The notes under the pieces: generated by a model
What the model was told of the DNA's origin: nothing
Databases searched by the model: none
What the model saw: only the letters and a program-made list of their open reading frames with translations
Assembly (NCBI GenBank): GCA_023428585.1
Contig: JAEYXG010000245.1
Location: 1 to 17,492 of the forward strand
DNA length: 17,492 nucleotides
Reading direction: 5' to 3'
From: Bacteroidota bacterium
GTDB taxonomy: Bacteria > Bacteroidota > Bacteroidia > Bacteroidales > Lentimicrobiaceae
Made by a program: the position numbers and the translations under genes
In this document: positions 7,112 through 15,283 of the stretch, piece after piece
How the letters are laid out: every line of letters begins with the position of its first letter
Numbering within the stretch: position 1 is the first letter of the stretch

Positions 7112-9169
7112 TCAATTGTATGTTGGAAGAAATGAGTGGTTTTTTGAATAGTCCATCATCTGTTTTGTGTAATCATCAGGATAGGTTATTTTTATATCAG
7201 TAATCTTCCCATCCTTGGATTCAGGAACAAAAACCGGATTGATAAATCCGCCATAAGGAGCTATATTAAGTTTTGTAAAGCGATCCAACACCTCCTTATG
7301 CAAAACAGGGTCAATTTTCACAGCATATTGCTCAATTAGGCTTTTGCCTGCTTCATAGTCGCCTTCTGATTTAATCCTCTGTATTTCAGCAAGCAATTGG
7401 CCAAAAAGATTGCGTAATCCTTTATAGTCATTGATTACAATAAAGGTCTTGCCTTCCCTGATCTCCTTGGAGATGATATTGGCTGATTTTCCTTGTTCGA
7501 AGCACCATGAGGCAATGAGCTGACGACTGCGCATATGTGCCTGTTCAATGTTCTTGCCTGGCTGTATACGAGTCAGTTGAGTCAAGAGTCCGTTGCGTAT
7601 ATAACTATTGTACTCAGCTTTATAAACCTCTTCCTTATCGAACAATCCCAGCTTAATCATATTCGGATCAGCCATATAATATAGTGCAAACAAATCAGCC
7701 CTTGCCTCTTCCAGTGGTGAACTATAATTTTTTAGTTCAATACCGCGGGTTCCCGGGAGCAGTTGACCTGAACCATGACCAAGGCATTCATGCAGATCAG
7801 TATGCAGGTTGCTGGCCAGAGAACCATAATTCTTTGCCCATTCAATTTCTTGAGGAGATGCTGCAAACTCTTCAAGCATTCCATTACCCATTGATCCTTG
7901 GTCATATGCATACGTAATGTTTTCAATAGTTACAGACTTGGAGCCGTGTTCTTTTCTTATCCAGTCAGCATTGGGTAGGTTTATCCCTATAGGAGTAGTA
8001 GGATAACAATCACCGCCAAGTTGAGCTACTGTAATAACCTTGGCCGAAACTCCCTTTACCTTTTCTTTCTTGAACTTTTGATCAACAGGTGAATTGTCTT
8101 CAAACCATTGGGCATTTTTGCTTATAATTTCAGTTCTTTTGGTTGCCTCAATATCCTTGAAGTTTACAATACTTTCCCATGTGGCTTTTCTGCCTAATGG
8201 ATCACCATAGTCTTCTATGAATCCATTTACAAAGTCAATGTGGGAGTCCAGATCTTTCACCCAAAGTACATTATACTCATCCCAGGTAGTTAAGCTGCCT
8301 GTTTGGTAGTATTCGATAAGTTTATTTATGACTTTCTCCTGATGAGGATTTTCAGCTACACTAGCTGCTTTTTCAAGCCAGTAAACTATTTGTTCGATAG
8401 CATCCGAGTACAAACCATCCATTTTATACACCAATTCCTTTACCTGATTGTTTTCCTTTATAACTTTAGAGTTGAGACCCAATGATATAAGTGTGTCGCC
8501 ACCATTGGCTTTGGTTTGTGCTTTCAGGTTAGTATAATAATCGTCGACTTCCTTCTCTGTTACCCCTTCATAGAAATTACTGGCAGAACCAGTAACCAGA
8601 TCCTGACCTGCTTCTTGACTAACACCTTTTGGAGCAATAGATGGATTAAACATTACAGGAGTCAATTCTGTCAGAAACTCATCAAGTGATTGCCCATCTC
8701 TTATCGGGAACTTACCTTTGACTGTGTTTTTGACGAGGGTTGTAAAATACTCACTACTGAATTCCGGTATGAATTTATCTTTTGAATAATGATGATGGAT
8801 TCCATTGCTAAACCAAACTCGCTTGGTATAAACCATGAAATTCTTGAATTCTTCAGTATTGCGGTCACCTTCATAGTTTTCTACAATATTTTCCAATGTA
8901 CGACGGATGGCGAGATTGTATTTAAAATTCTGGTCGTAAAGTATATCTCTGCCTGCAATAGCGGCCTGGCTTAGATAATATACCAGTTCTTTCTGTTTAA
9001 GCGTCAATTCATCAAATCCCGGAACCTGGTACCTCATAATTTTAAGGTCGGCAAATTGTTCAAGGAGATACTTGAAATCGTCTTTCTTTTCCTGAGGTTC
9101 AGTTGATTGATTGCATGATAATGCAGCTAGAGATACGAACATGATGATGATTAGAGTTGATTTTTTCAT
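7112..9169 (-). CDS. dipeptidyl-peptidase III (peptidase M49), predicted lipoprotein
   Basis: Zinc aminopeptidase that removes dipeptides from the N-terminus of oligopeptides. The zinc motif HECLGH is at residues 460-465, with the third ligand Glu488 in LEEARAD, 28 residues after the first His. This spacing and the Cys in the motif match the Bacteroides thetaiotaomicron enzyme and differ from the longer human spacing. The length of 685 residues also agrees with it. The N-terminus is a lipoprotein signal (MKKSTLIIIMFVSLAALSC) with Cys19 as the lipidation site, so it acts at the periplasm or cell surface on external peptides. It lies 15 nt after comB and is probably co-transcribed with it. Confidence 0.93.
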   Translation of the reverse strand: MKKSTLIIIMFVSLAALSCNQSTEPQEKKDDFKYLLEQFADLKIMRYQVPGFDELTLKQKELVYYLSQAAIAGRDILYDQNFKYNLAIRRTLENIVENYEGDRNTEEFKNFMVYTKRVWFSNGIHHHYSKDKFIPEFSSEYFTTLVKNTVKGKFPIRDGQSLDEFLTELTPVMFNPSIAPKGVSQEAGQDLVTGSASNFYEGVTEKEVDDYYTNLKAQTKANGGDTLISLGLNSKVIKENNQVKELVYKMDGLYSDAIEQIVYWLEKAASVAENPHQEKVINKLIEYYQTGSLTTWDEYNVLWVKDLDSHIDFVNGFIEDYGDPLGRKATWESIVNFKDIEATKRTEIISKNAQWFEDNSPVDQKFKKEKVKGVSAKVITVAQLGGDCYPTTPIGINLPNADWIRKEHGSKSVTIENITYAYDQGSMGNGMLEEFAASPQEIEWAKNYGSLASNLHTDLHECLGHGSGQLLPGTRGIELKNYSSPLEEARADLFALYYMADPNMIKLGLFDKEEVYKAEYNSYIRNGLLTQLTRIQPGKNIEQAHMRSRQLIASWCFEQGKSANIISKEIREGKTFIVINDYKGLRNLFGQLLAEIQRIKSEGDYEAGKSLIEQYAVKIDPVLHKEVLDRFTKLNIAPYGGFINPVFVPESKDGKITDIKITYPDDYTKQMMDYSKNHSFLPTYN

Positions 9170-9184
9170 GGCTTGTAACAGAAA

Positions 9185-9925
9185 TTAAACAGTTTTGTTG
9201 TGGTTTGCATTTGATAAATTGACGATGCTTATACCTTGCATCACCGGAACAGAATTCGACGTGCCTATCTGCAACGTATAGCTGAGTACGTTGTCGTAAC
9301 CCAACCTCTTAAGCCGTTTGAAATGTGACGACTTGCGTATCATTGTTTCCGGTTCTTTCTTGCAATTATTCCATAGTGTTACTGAAGATAGCGCAGAGTC
9401 GCCGGCTAAATCGAACCTTTTGTCGTGAATCAATGATTTGGCAATGGCACCGGCACAAAGCGTATCTTCAATGCAATAGTTGTTCTTCCAACCGGCACAA
9501 AGCAGAATAATATTTGCATTTTGGGAAATCAGCCATTGAGTTATTGCAGGTATATTAAGGAATGAAGCTATGGCAACTTTTCCGGCTCCTGTGGCCAGCT
9601 CAATAGCCATGGTGCCATTAGTAGTAGTATAATAGATAGATTTGCCGGCAATTGCATCATTCATGAAATCGAATGCTGAGTTGCTGAAATCAGCAAATGC
9701 AGGCTTAATCCCATCTCTTTCAGCTGCAACCAAGTGCCCATTCTCCTTATGAATCATGGCTGCTTCAATTGAATTGACCGGAATTATTTCTTTAACCCCA
9801 TAGTCAAAGGCAGTACAGATAGAAGTTGTCGCCCTCAGTACATCAATGACCACGGTGATTGTATCATCACCCTTTTCTAGATAAGGATAAAGAGCAGGAG
9901 AGAAGCAAACTTCAACTTTTGGCAT
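9185..9925 (-). CDS. comB: 2-phosphosulfolactate phosphatase (ComB family)
   Basis: Family enzymes remove phosphate from 2-phosphosulfolactate to give sulfolactate, a step of coenzyme M synthesis in methanogens and of sulfonate metabolism in some bacteria. Family signatures visible in this 246-residue protein are VVIDVLRATTS (25-35), AAERDGIKPAFADFSNSA (67-84), TTNGTMAIE (101-109) and LLCAGWKNNYCIEDTLCAGAI (141-161). The NGTRA segment usually seen in the family reads NGTMA here, an Arg-to-Met change that might affect substrate choice. No other sulfolactate genes are nearby, so the physiological substrate is uncertain. The start codon lies only 24 nt past the hairpin of the gcvT terminator. 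Confidence 0.88.
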   Translation of the reverse strand: MPKVEVCFSPALYPYLEKGDDTITVVIDVLRATTSICTAFDYGVKEIIPVNSIEAAMIHKENGHLVAAERDGIKPAFADFSNSAFDFMNDAIAGKSIYYTTTNGTMAIELATGAGKVAIASFLNIPAITQWLISQNANIILLCAGWKNNYCIEDTLCAGAIAKSLIHDKRFDLAGDSALSSVTLWNNCKKEPETMIRKSSHFKRLKRLGYDNVLSYTLQIGTSNSVPVMQGISIVNLSNANHNKTV

Positions 9926-9940
9926 AGTAAATGGATCAGA

Positions 9941-9982
9941 TAAACAAAATATAACCGGACACCAGGTTGATGTCCGGTTATA
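9941..9982 (-). terminator. intrinsic terminator of gcvT
   Basis: A perfect 12-bp stem (9950-9961 with 9971-9982, core ATAACCGGACA) with a 9-nt loop is followed on the minus strand by ATTTTGTTTA. It lies 16 nt after the gcvT stop and directly before comB, so it separates the two genes unless it acts as an attenuator. Confidence 0.85.
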
Positions 9983-9998
9983 AAATTATTATAAAATT

Positions 9999-11087
9999 CT
10001 AACCTTTATAGAAAGGAAGCTTAACAATTTTTGCTTTAAGGGCCTTGTCCCTGATATTGATGAATATTTCCGTATCAGTTTTCGCATATTCTGTTGCAAC
10101 ATAGCCCATGCCTATAGCTATTTTCAGTGATGGCGACTGTGTTCCCGAAGTAACTTCACCAATAACTTTGCCATCGGCATTCATTATTGGGTAATGCTGA
10201 CGGGGAATTCCCTTGTCAACCATTTCAAATCCTATCAATTTTCTTTGTAGACCCTCTGTTTTCTGTTTAAGCAATGCGGCTTTATTCACAAAGTCCTTGG
10301 TATCAGTGAACTTGGTTATCCATCCGAGGCCAGCTTCAATTGGTGAAGTAGTGTCGTTGATGTCATTTCCATACAAACAGAAACCCATTTCGAGGCGTAA
10401 GGTATCTCTTGCACCAAGGCCAATTGGTTTAATACCGAATTCAGCTCCTGCTTCAAAAACTGCTTTCCATATTTTTTCAGCATCCTGATTAGCGAAATAT
10501 ATCTCACATCCACCAGCACCTGTATACCCATTAATGGATAGGATAACATCCTTCACACCGGCCAGCTCAACTTTCTTGAAAGTATAATATTCCATATCAA
10601 GGATTGGGGTGCTTGTGAGCTTTTGTATAGTCTTCAGTGCCAGAGGACCTTGAACAGCAAGCTGCGAAATTTCATCCGATGCATTGTAGAGTATTGCACC
10701 AAACTTATTCTGGGAGTTAATCCAATTCCAGTCTTTCTCAATATTTGAGGCATTTACTACTAACAGATACGTTTCAGCATCAATTCTGTAGGTCAGGAAA
10801 TCATCAACAATTCCACCTTCATTGTTAGGAAAGCAAGTGTATTGAATTTTACCGTCAGTGAGCTTTGAAGCATCATTTGAACCCACCCATTGAATGAGAT
10901 CTAGAGCATGAGGGCCTTTCACCCATAGTTGTCCCATATGGGAGACATCAAATACACCAACTCCTTTTCTAACAGTTTCATGTTCAATGAGAAGTCCTTC
11001 ATATTGAACAGGCATATAGAAGCCTGCAAAAGGCACCATTTTAGCACCCAGTGCTTCATGAATCTTAGTAAATGCAGTATGTTTCAT
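9999..11087 (-). CDS. gcvT: aminomethyltransferase, T-protein of the glycine cleavage system
   Basis: Transfers the methylene group from aminomethyl-lipoyl H-protein to tetrahydrofolate, releasing ammonia. The 362-residue length is standard. MKHTAFTKIHEALGAKMVPFAGF and VGVFDVSHMGQ are the usual N-terminal signatures. The catalytic Asp is Asp96 in GGIVDDFLTYR, and GYTGAGGCEIY and GLGARDTLRLEMGFCLYG are conserved folate-domain segments. GEVTSGTQSPSL and GYVATEYA mark the C-terminal domain. It is a single-gene unit: its own -7 element lies about 28 nt upstream of the start and a strong terminator follows. The P- and H-protein genes are not in the window. Confidence 0.97.
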   Translation of the reverse strand: MKHTAFTKIHEALGAKMVPFAGFYMPVQYEGLLIEHETVRKGVGVFDVSHMGQLWVKGPHALDLIQWVGSNDASKLTDGKIQYTCFPNNEGGIVDDFLTYRIDAETYLLVVNASNIEKDWNWINSQNKFGAILYNASDEISQLAVQGPLALKTIQKLTSTPILDMEYYTFKKVELAGVKDVILSINGYTGAGGCEIYFANQDAEKIWKAVFEAGAEFGIKPIGLGARDTLRLEMGFCLYGNDINDTTSPIEAGLGWITKFTDTKDFVNKAALLKQKTEGLQRKLIGFEMVDKGIPRQHYPIMNADGKVIGEVTSGTQSPSLKIAIGMGYVATEYAKTDTEIFINIRDKALKAKIVKLPFYKG

Positions 11088-11114
11088 CTTAAAACAAGTT
11101 TTAAATATTTAAGG

Positions 11115-11122
11115 CAAACCTA
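11115..11122 (-). promoter_or_regulatory. -7 promoter element of gcvT
   Basis: On the minus strand TAGGTTTG matches TAnnTTTG and lies 27 nt upstream of the gcvT ATG, giving a predicted leader of about 20 nt. A clear -33 element was not found. Confidence 0.5.
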
Positions 11123-11259
11123 CGCAGTTTTTGGAAAATAATACCTAATATTTCTGAAAATTTACTTATCAACTTAATCTTATCATTATTGTTGACTATT
11201 TGAGGCTCTATTTTTTTTATTTTTAATGGTGAAAAGATTAAACAAGAACAAAAAAGCAT

Positions 11260-11267
11260 TATATTTG
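11260..11267 (+). promoter_or_regulatory. -7 promoter element of rho
   Basis: TATATTTG matches TAnnTTTG exactly. The -33 position is weak. Transcription would begin near 11274, leaving a leader of about 130 nt before the rho ATG at 11406. The remainder of the gcvT-rho gap (11088-11405) is A/T-rich and contains no other gene. Confidence 0.55.
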
Positions 11268-11270
11268 CAG

Positions 11271-11326
11271 CTCTTAATTAATTCAATCCACTCTCATTAT
11301 TTCAATCTCGCTTTTCATTAAGTACC
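11271..11326 (+). promoter_or_regulatory. rut-like C-rich, G-poor stretch in the rho leader
   Basis: Within these 56 nt there are 15 C and only 2 G, with about eleven pyrimidine-C dinucleotides spread across it. This C-over-G bias with YC steps is what Rho prefers when it loads on RNA. It sits at the 5' end of the predicted rho transcript and is followed by a small CCAGA-N5-TCTGG hairpin (11325-11339). Autoregulation of rho by premature termination is known in Escherichia coli; here it is inference. Confidence 0.35.
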
Positions 11327-11405
11327 AGAATTAATCTGGAGTGCGATAAAATTATACACCAATTATTCTGATCAATTTCTGATTAAAAAACACTAATATT
11401 TTTTT

Positions 11406-13406
11406 ATGTACGATATTATTGAGCTTAACAACAAGCTTCTCGAGGAGTTAAAAGACATAGCCCGTGGGCTCAACATTCCTAAATATGATGGGATGAAAAA
11501 GCAGGATCTGATTTATCAAATTCTTGATTATCAGGCACTAAATCCTTCAAAAGAAATGCTTGACAAAGAAAAGGCCAACAGGGAAAATAAATTCAAGAGA
11601 CAACGCATTCCCGATGAGAGGTTCAACAAGACTCGGCCTCAAACTTTTGCTAAACCGGCTAAAGGAACACCTATTGCTTCTTCAAATCCTTCTGTCAATC
11701 AACAAAAAGCAAATTCAGAACCCACGTTAGAGGTAAAGAAGGAAAAAGATGTAGTTGCTGATAGCTCTGAAAATAAAGCTACTAGTGTAAAGAACCCGGA
11801 AGAAAAGACTAAGAAGCCTGAAGTTCGCTCAAATAAGCCCAAAAAGGGTAGACCTGTGCGTGATGTAAACGATAAGGCTAAGAAACCTCAATCAGCCACA
11901 GTGCCTGACCAGGAAAAAGAATTAAAACTATTTGCCGGCGATGCTACTGAACCGGATCAAACTAATTTGATACCAACCTCAAAATCTGATCATATTGACA
12001 CGGAAGCTTTATTATTAAGCAATACGCCAATTGATGAGCCGGTTATTGATGAACCCGAAATCAAAATCATTCCTGAAGCAGTTTCTGAAGAAACAAAACC
12101 TGAAGGCCCAGCTTCAGAACCTATAGTTGAACATGTTGCACCTGCAGTCGATAAAAATGCCGAGCCTGAGCCTTATAGACCTACTGAGCGCTTTAACAGG
12201 GAGTACCCTAACCCTCGGCAGCGCTATCCTGAAAGAAATGACAGGCCTGAACGACAAGAGAGAAAACGCGAAGAGTTTACCTGGGAGTTTGATGGCTTTA
12301 TTTCTAGCGATGGTGTACTTGAAATTATGCCCGATGGATACGGATTCCTTAGATCATCCGATTATCATTACCTGAATTCACCCGATGATGTATATGTTTC
12401 ACAATCACAGATAAAACTTTTTGGTCTGAAAACAGGCGATACTGTTAGAGGTACTATCCGTCCACCCAAAGATGGTGAGAAGTATTTCCCTCTGATCAAG
12501 GTTGAGTTGATTAATGGACGTACACCTGACGAAGTGCGCGACAGAATTCCGTTTGACTATCTTACACCCCTCTTTCCTGAAAAGAAGTTTAATTTGACAG
12601 GTCATCCGGGTTCCAATTTGTCTACAAGGGTTATTGACCTTTTTGCTCCTATTGGAAAAGGACAACGTGGATTAATCGTAGCTCAGCCAAAAACTGGGAA
12701 AACGGTATTGCTAAAGGAAATAGCCAATGCCATTGCATATAACCATCCTGAAGCATATTTGATAGTGCTTTTAATTGATGAGCGCCCGGAAGAGGTTACC
12801 GATATGGCTAGAAGTGTTAAAGCTGAAGTTATTGCTTCCACATTTGATGAGCCGGCTGAACGCCATGTCAAAATAGCCAATATTGTGTTGGAAAAAGCAA
12901 AACGAATGACTGAATGCGGTCATGATGTGGTAATTCTGCTCGATTCCATTACCAGGCTCGCACGTGCTTACAATACTGTTTCTCCAGCATCCGGTAAAGT
13001 ATTGTCGGGCGGGGTGGAAGCTAATGCTCTCCAAAAACCAAAACGTTTCTTCGGAGCTGCGCGCCAAATTGAAAACGGAGGTTCACTGACCATTATTGCT
13101 ACAGCACTGACTGATACAGGATCAAAAATGGATGAGGTTATCTTTGAAGAGTTCAAAGGTACCGGTAATATGGAGCTTCAACTTGATAGAAAACTCTCAA
13201 ATAAGAGAATTTACCCGGCTATTGATATTGTTGCATCAAGCACCCGACGTGAAGATCTGCTTCTTGATAAAGAAACATTGCAAAGGATATGGATTCTGAG
13301 GAATCATCTTGCTGACATGAATCCGCTGGAAGCTATGGAATTTCTGAAAGATAAGATGAAGTATACCCAGTCGAACGAGGAATTCCTGATTTCAATGAAT
13401 GGATAG
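11406..13406 (+). CDS. rho: transcription termination factor Rho with long disordered insertion
   Basis: Hexameric RNA-dependent ATPase that ends transcription. Of 666 residues (Escherichia coli Rho has about 420), 1-45 form the N-terminal SAP-like Rho_N domain and about 295-372 the RNA-binding cold-shock domain (DGVLEIMPDGYGFLR). The ATPase core has Walker A AQPKTGKT (426-433), IDERPEEVTDM with catalytic Glu459, and Walker B VVILLD (508-513). The Q-loop region VLSGGVEANALQKPKRFFGAAR and arginine finger Arg601 are also intact. Residues about 50-290 are an insertion without predicted fold, charge-patterned as basic, then acidic and Pro-rich, then Arg-rich. Such insertions are known in Bacteroidota, and in B. 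thetaiotaomicron the region has been reported to drive condensate formation. The gene is monocistronic, ending at a strong terminator. Confidence 0.97.
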   Translation: MYDIIELNNKLLEELKDIARGLNIPKYDGMKKQDLIYQILDYQALNPSKEMLDKEKANRENKFKRQRIPDERFNKTRPQTFAKPAKGTPIASSNPSVNQQKANSEPTLEVKKEKDVVADSSENKATSVKNPEEKTKKPEVRSNKPKKGRPVRDVNDKAKKPQSATVPDQEKELKLFAGDATEPDQTNLIPTSKSDHIDTEALLLSNTPIDEPVIDEPEIKIIPEAVSEETKPEGPASEPIVEHVAPAVDKNAEPEPYRPTERFNREYPNPRQRYPERNDRPERQERKREEFTWEFDGFISSDGVLEIMPDGYGFLRSSDYHYLNSPDDVYVSQSQIKLFGLKTGDTVRGTIRPPKDGEKYFPLIKVELINGRTPDEVRDRIPFDYLTPLFPEKKFNLTGHPGSNLSTRVIDLFAPIGKGQRGLIVAQPKTGKTVLLKEIANAIAYNHPEAYLIVLLIDERPEEVTDMARSVKAEVIASTFDEPAERHVKIANIVLEKAKRMTECGHDVVILLDSITRLARAYNTVSPASGKVLSGGVEANALQKPKRFFGAARQIENGGSLTIIATALTDTGSKMDEVIFEEFKGTGNMELQLDRKLSNKRIYPAIDIVASSTRREDLLLDKETLQRIWILRNHLADMNPLEAMEFLKDKMKYTQSNEEFLISMNG

Positions 13407-13504
13407 TTCGAGATTGATACATTGAAAACATGAATTTGGTAAACGAATATTAATCTATATATTTTAATAGTTGCCATTGTTTGAGCAGACTTCTATTTAT
13501 ATAA

Positions 13505-13545
13505 ATAATAAAAGAGCCCCGTAAAATACGGGGCTCTTTTATTAT
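13505..13545. terminator. bidirectional intrinsic terminator after rho
   Basis: A perfect stem of up to 19 bp (13505-13523 with 13527-13545) with a 3-nt AAA loop and a GAGCCCCG core has T-rich flanks on both strands. It ends rho transcription about 100 nt past its stop and can also stop transcription from the convergent cytochrome gene. Confidence 0.93.
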
Positions 13546-13551
13546 GAACAG

Positions 13552-13585
13552 AAAAAGGGCAGCTGTCCTTTTTGTGCAGCTGCCC
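13552..13585 (-). terminator. intrinsic terminator of the heptahaem cytochrome gene
   Basis: GGGCAGCTG (13557-13565) pairs perfectly with CAGCTGCCC (13577-13585) around an 11-nt loop. On the minus strand the stem is followed by TTTTTCTG. It lies about 44 nt after the cytochrome stop and is backed up by the rho terminator beyond it. Confidence 0.87.
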
Positions 13586-13628
13586 GGCATTCCGTAATAT
13601 AATCCAGAGTTGTTTTTCAGTAAATTGT

Positions 13629-15128
13629 CTATTCATACAATACTCTATGGCAATCAGAGCACAATGCTGACTTCCATGCATCCCTGATATCAACCGGGTG
13701 CAGAAATTCCATGGTTTTCTGCAGTGAAACTGTTTGAATATTGTTTTTTGGCCCCTGTGCAAGGATATCATGACAGTTTTCACATGTTTTGGAAATTACC
13801 TCACCCTTATCAGTTTTATGCCGATCTGAATGGCAACGGAAGCATCCTTGTGATTCCAAATGGCCTATATGATTAAGGTATTGGCTGGCATCGGCTTTCA
13901 TATATGGAAATACATTATCATCGTATTCTGCCTGGATCACTTTTATGGCCTTCTGAATACGATTGAATTCCTTAAGATAGACATCAGGATGCTCATCCTT
14001 ATAGAAACCTACTACGGCGGCATATATCTCCCTATGGGCATTCATGGTGGTTTCATAGGGGAGTTTCAATGCCTGCATAGCTGCATATTTTATGTAAGGA
14101 ATATCATTGGGTATCTTTCCGGCAATCAACGCCTGGTCAATGTAATCGGGAGCAGATTTGTAAATGTGAGAAGGCCTGTTATGGCAATCCATACAATCCA
14201 TTGATCTCATTTCAAGGGTGTCTAGAGCAGCTTGTTCAACCGGATTTTCTTCATCCATGTATATCTTCACTTCACCTGTCTTTATATTAGTGAGTCTAAC
14301 CCAGGGAATATTCTCTCTATCCTTGGTGCTGGCTGCATATTCAATCTTATAATCCTTGTTTATATGCCAGTGTATTCCTTCTGAAAGCCCGTGTGCACTT
14401 TGTTCCGGGCCAATCTTCATTAATAATGAAATATCCCATTCTGTATTACTGGAATCAGCCAAGTAAGATCTCTGATTTCTAAGTTTCTGTGAATAGAATT
14501 TCTCAGGCCAATGGCATTTTTCACATGTTTCACTTGCAGGTCTTAGGTTGTGTAGGGGAGTGGCAATAGGTCTTGGATATTTCTTGAAGGCCACGGAATA
14601 TACCTGATACAATCCTGATAGTTTAGATTTAACATACCATCCGGCCCCTTCACCTACGTGGCATTCCACACATTTTACCTTTGCATGGGCAGAGTGCTGA
14701 TATGTTACATACTCTGGTTCCATAACATCATGGCATAATGTGCCACAGAATTCTACTGATTCAGTGTAATGGAATGCCTGATAACTGCCTATGGATGATA
14801 TAATTAATAGAATTACAGTAATAATTGACACTCTTATAAGGGCTGTGCGCTGAAACTTGAGGTTCATGTCGAGGATTGGCCATTTACCTGCTGATTCAAC
14901 AGTGTCGACTTTCTTCCGCCGCTTGATGATCATCCCGATGGGAATCAATAATAGCCCCAAAACAAGAAATGCAGGAACAACTATATAAATGAACAGACCC
15001 ATATATGAATTGCTCTCTTTTGAAAACCAGGAGAACAGAAAAAGTATCAGGATTACTACCAAACTGTTTACGGCCAAAATAAAGCCACTGATACTTATCC
15101 AGTTGTAGATTGATTTAGGCATTTTCAT
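13629..15128 (-). CDS. heptahaem inner-membrane cytochrome c, NapC/NirT-type, ImcH-like quinol dehydrogenase
   Basis: Predicted to oxidise membrane quinol and pass electrons to periplasmic carriers. Three membrane helices lie at about residues 10-34, 43-68 and 97-116. The periplasmic part then carries seven haem motifs: CGTLCH (128-133, a CX3CH form), CVECH (153-157), CEKCH (202-206), CMDCH (312-316), CFRCH (429-433), CENCH (449-453) and CSDCH (490-494). The HVGEGAGWYVKSKLSGLYQV segment is typical of NapC/NirT proteins. Three helices, seven haems and about 500 residues match the description of Geobacter ImcH, used with high-potential extracellular acceptors; orthology is an inference. A monohaem cytochrome gene lies upstream but is separated by a terminator. 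A nitrate- or nitrite-related role cannot be excluded, though no such reductase is visible. Confidence 0.88.
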   Translation of the reverse strand: MKMPKSIYNWISISGFILAVNSLVVILILFLFSWFSKESNSYMGLFIYIVVPAFLVLGLLLIPIGMIIKRRKKVDTVESAGKWPILDMNLKFQRTALIRVSIITVILLIISSIGSYQAFHYTESVEFCGTLCHDVMEPEYVTYQHSAHAKVKCVECHVGEGAGWYVKSKLSGLYQVYSVAFKKYPRPIATPLHNLRPASETCEKCHWPEKFYSQKLRNQRSYLADSSNTEWDISLLMKIGPEQSAHGLSEGIHWHINKDYKIEYAASTKDRENIPWVRLTNIKTGEVKIYMDEENPVEQAALDTLEMRSMDCMDCHNRPSHIYKSAPDYIDQALIAGKIPNDIPYIKYAAMQALKLPYETTMNAHREIYAAVVGFYKDEHPDVYLKEFNRIQKAIKVIQAEYDDNVFPYMKADASQYLNHIGHLESQGCFRCHSDRHKTDKGEVISKTCENCHDILAQGPKNNIQTVSLQKTMEFLHPVDIRDAWKSALCSDCHRVLYE

Positions 15129-15185
15129 TGCTATAGCTGTTTTATTGGTTTTGACAGTTAAGATATAGTTTATTTTTCAATTCCC

Positions 15186-15193
15186 CAAATTTA
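15186..15193 (-). promoter_or_regulatory. -7 promoter element of the heptahaem cytochrome gene
   Basis: On the minus strand TAAATTTG matches TAnnTTTG and lies 57 nt upstream of the ATG at 15128, downstream of the preceding gene's terminator. The -33 element is unclear. Confidence 0.4.
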
Positions 15194-15230
15194 ATCCATG
15201 GTTGCTCTCCAATGGTTATTTTGAATCGCT

Positions 15231-15269
15231 ATAAAAAGTAACGGGTGCCAACCCTTGAGCCGGCACCCG
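15231..15269 (-). terminator. intrinsic terminator of the monohaem cytochrome gene
   Basis: CGGGTGCC (15242-15249) pairs perfectly with GGCACCCG (15262-15269) around a 12-nt loop. On the minus strand it is followed by TTACTTTTTAT. It lies 14 nt after the stop of the small cytochrome gene. Confidence 0.83.
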
Positions 15270-15283
15270 CAATTTTATTAGGT

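Noticed and set aside
13860..14204. 114-codon plus-strand reading frame opposite the heptahaem cytochrome
   Set aside because: It is antisense to a well-supported gene with seven haem motifs and has no recognisable domain.
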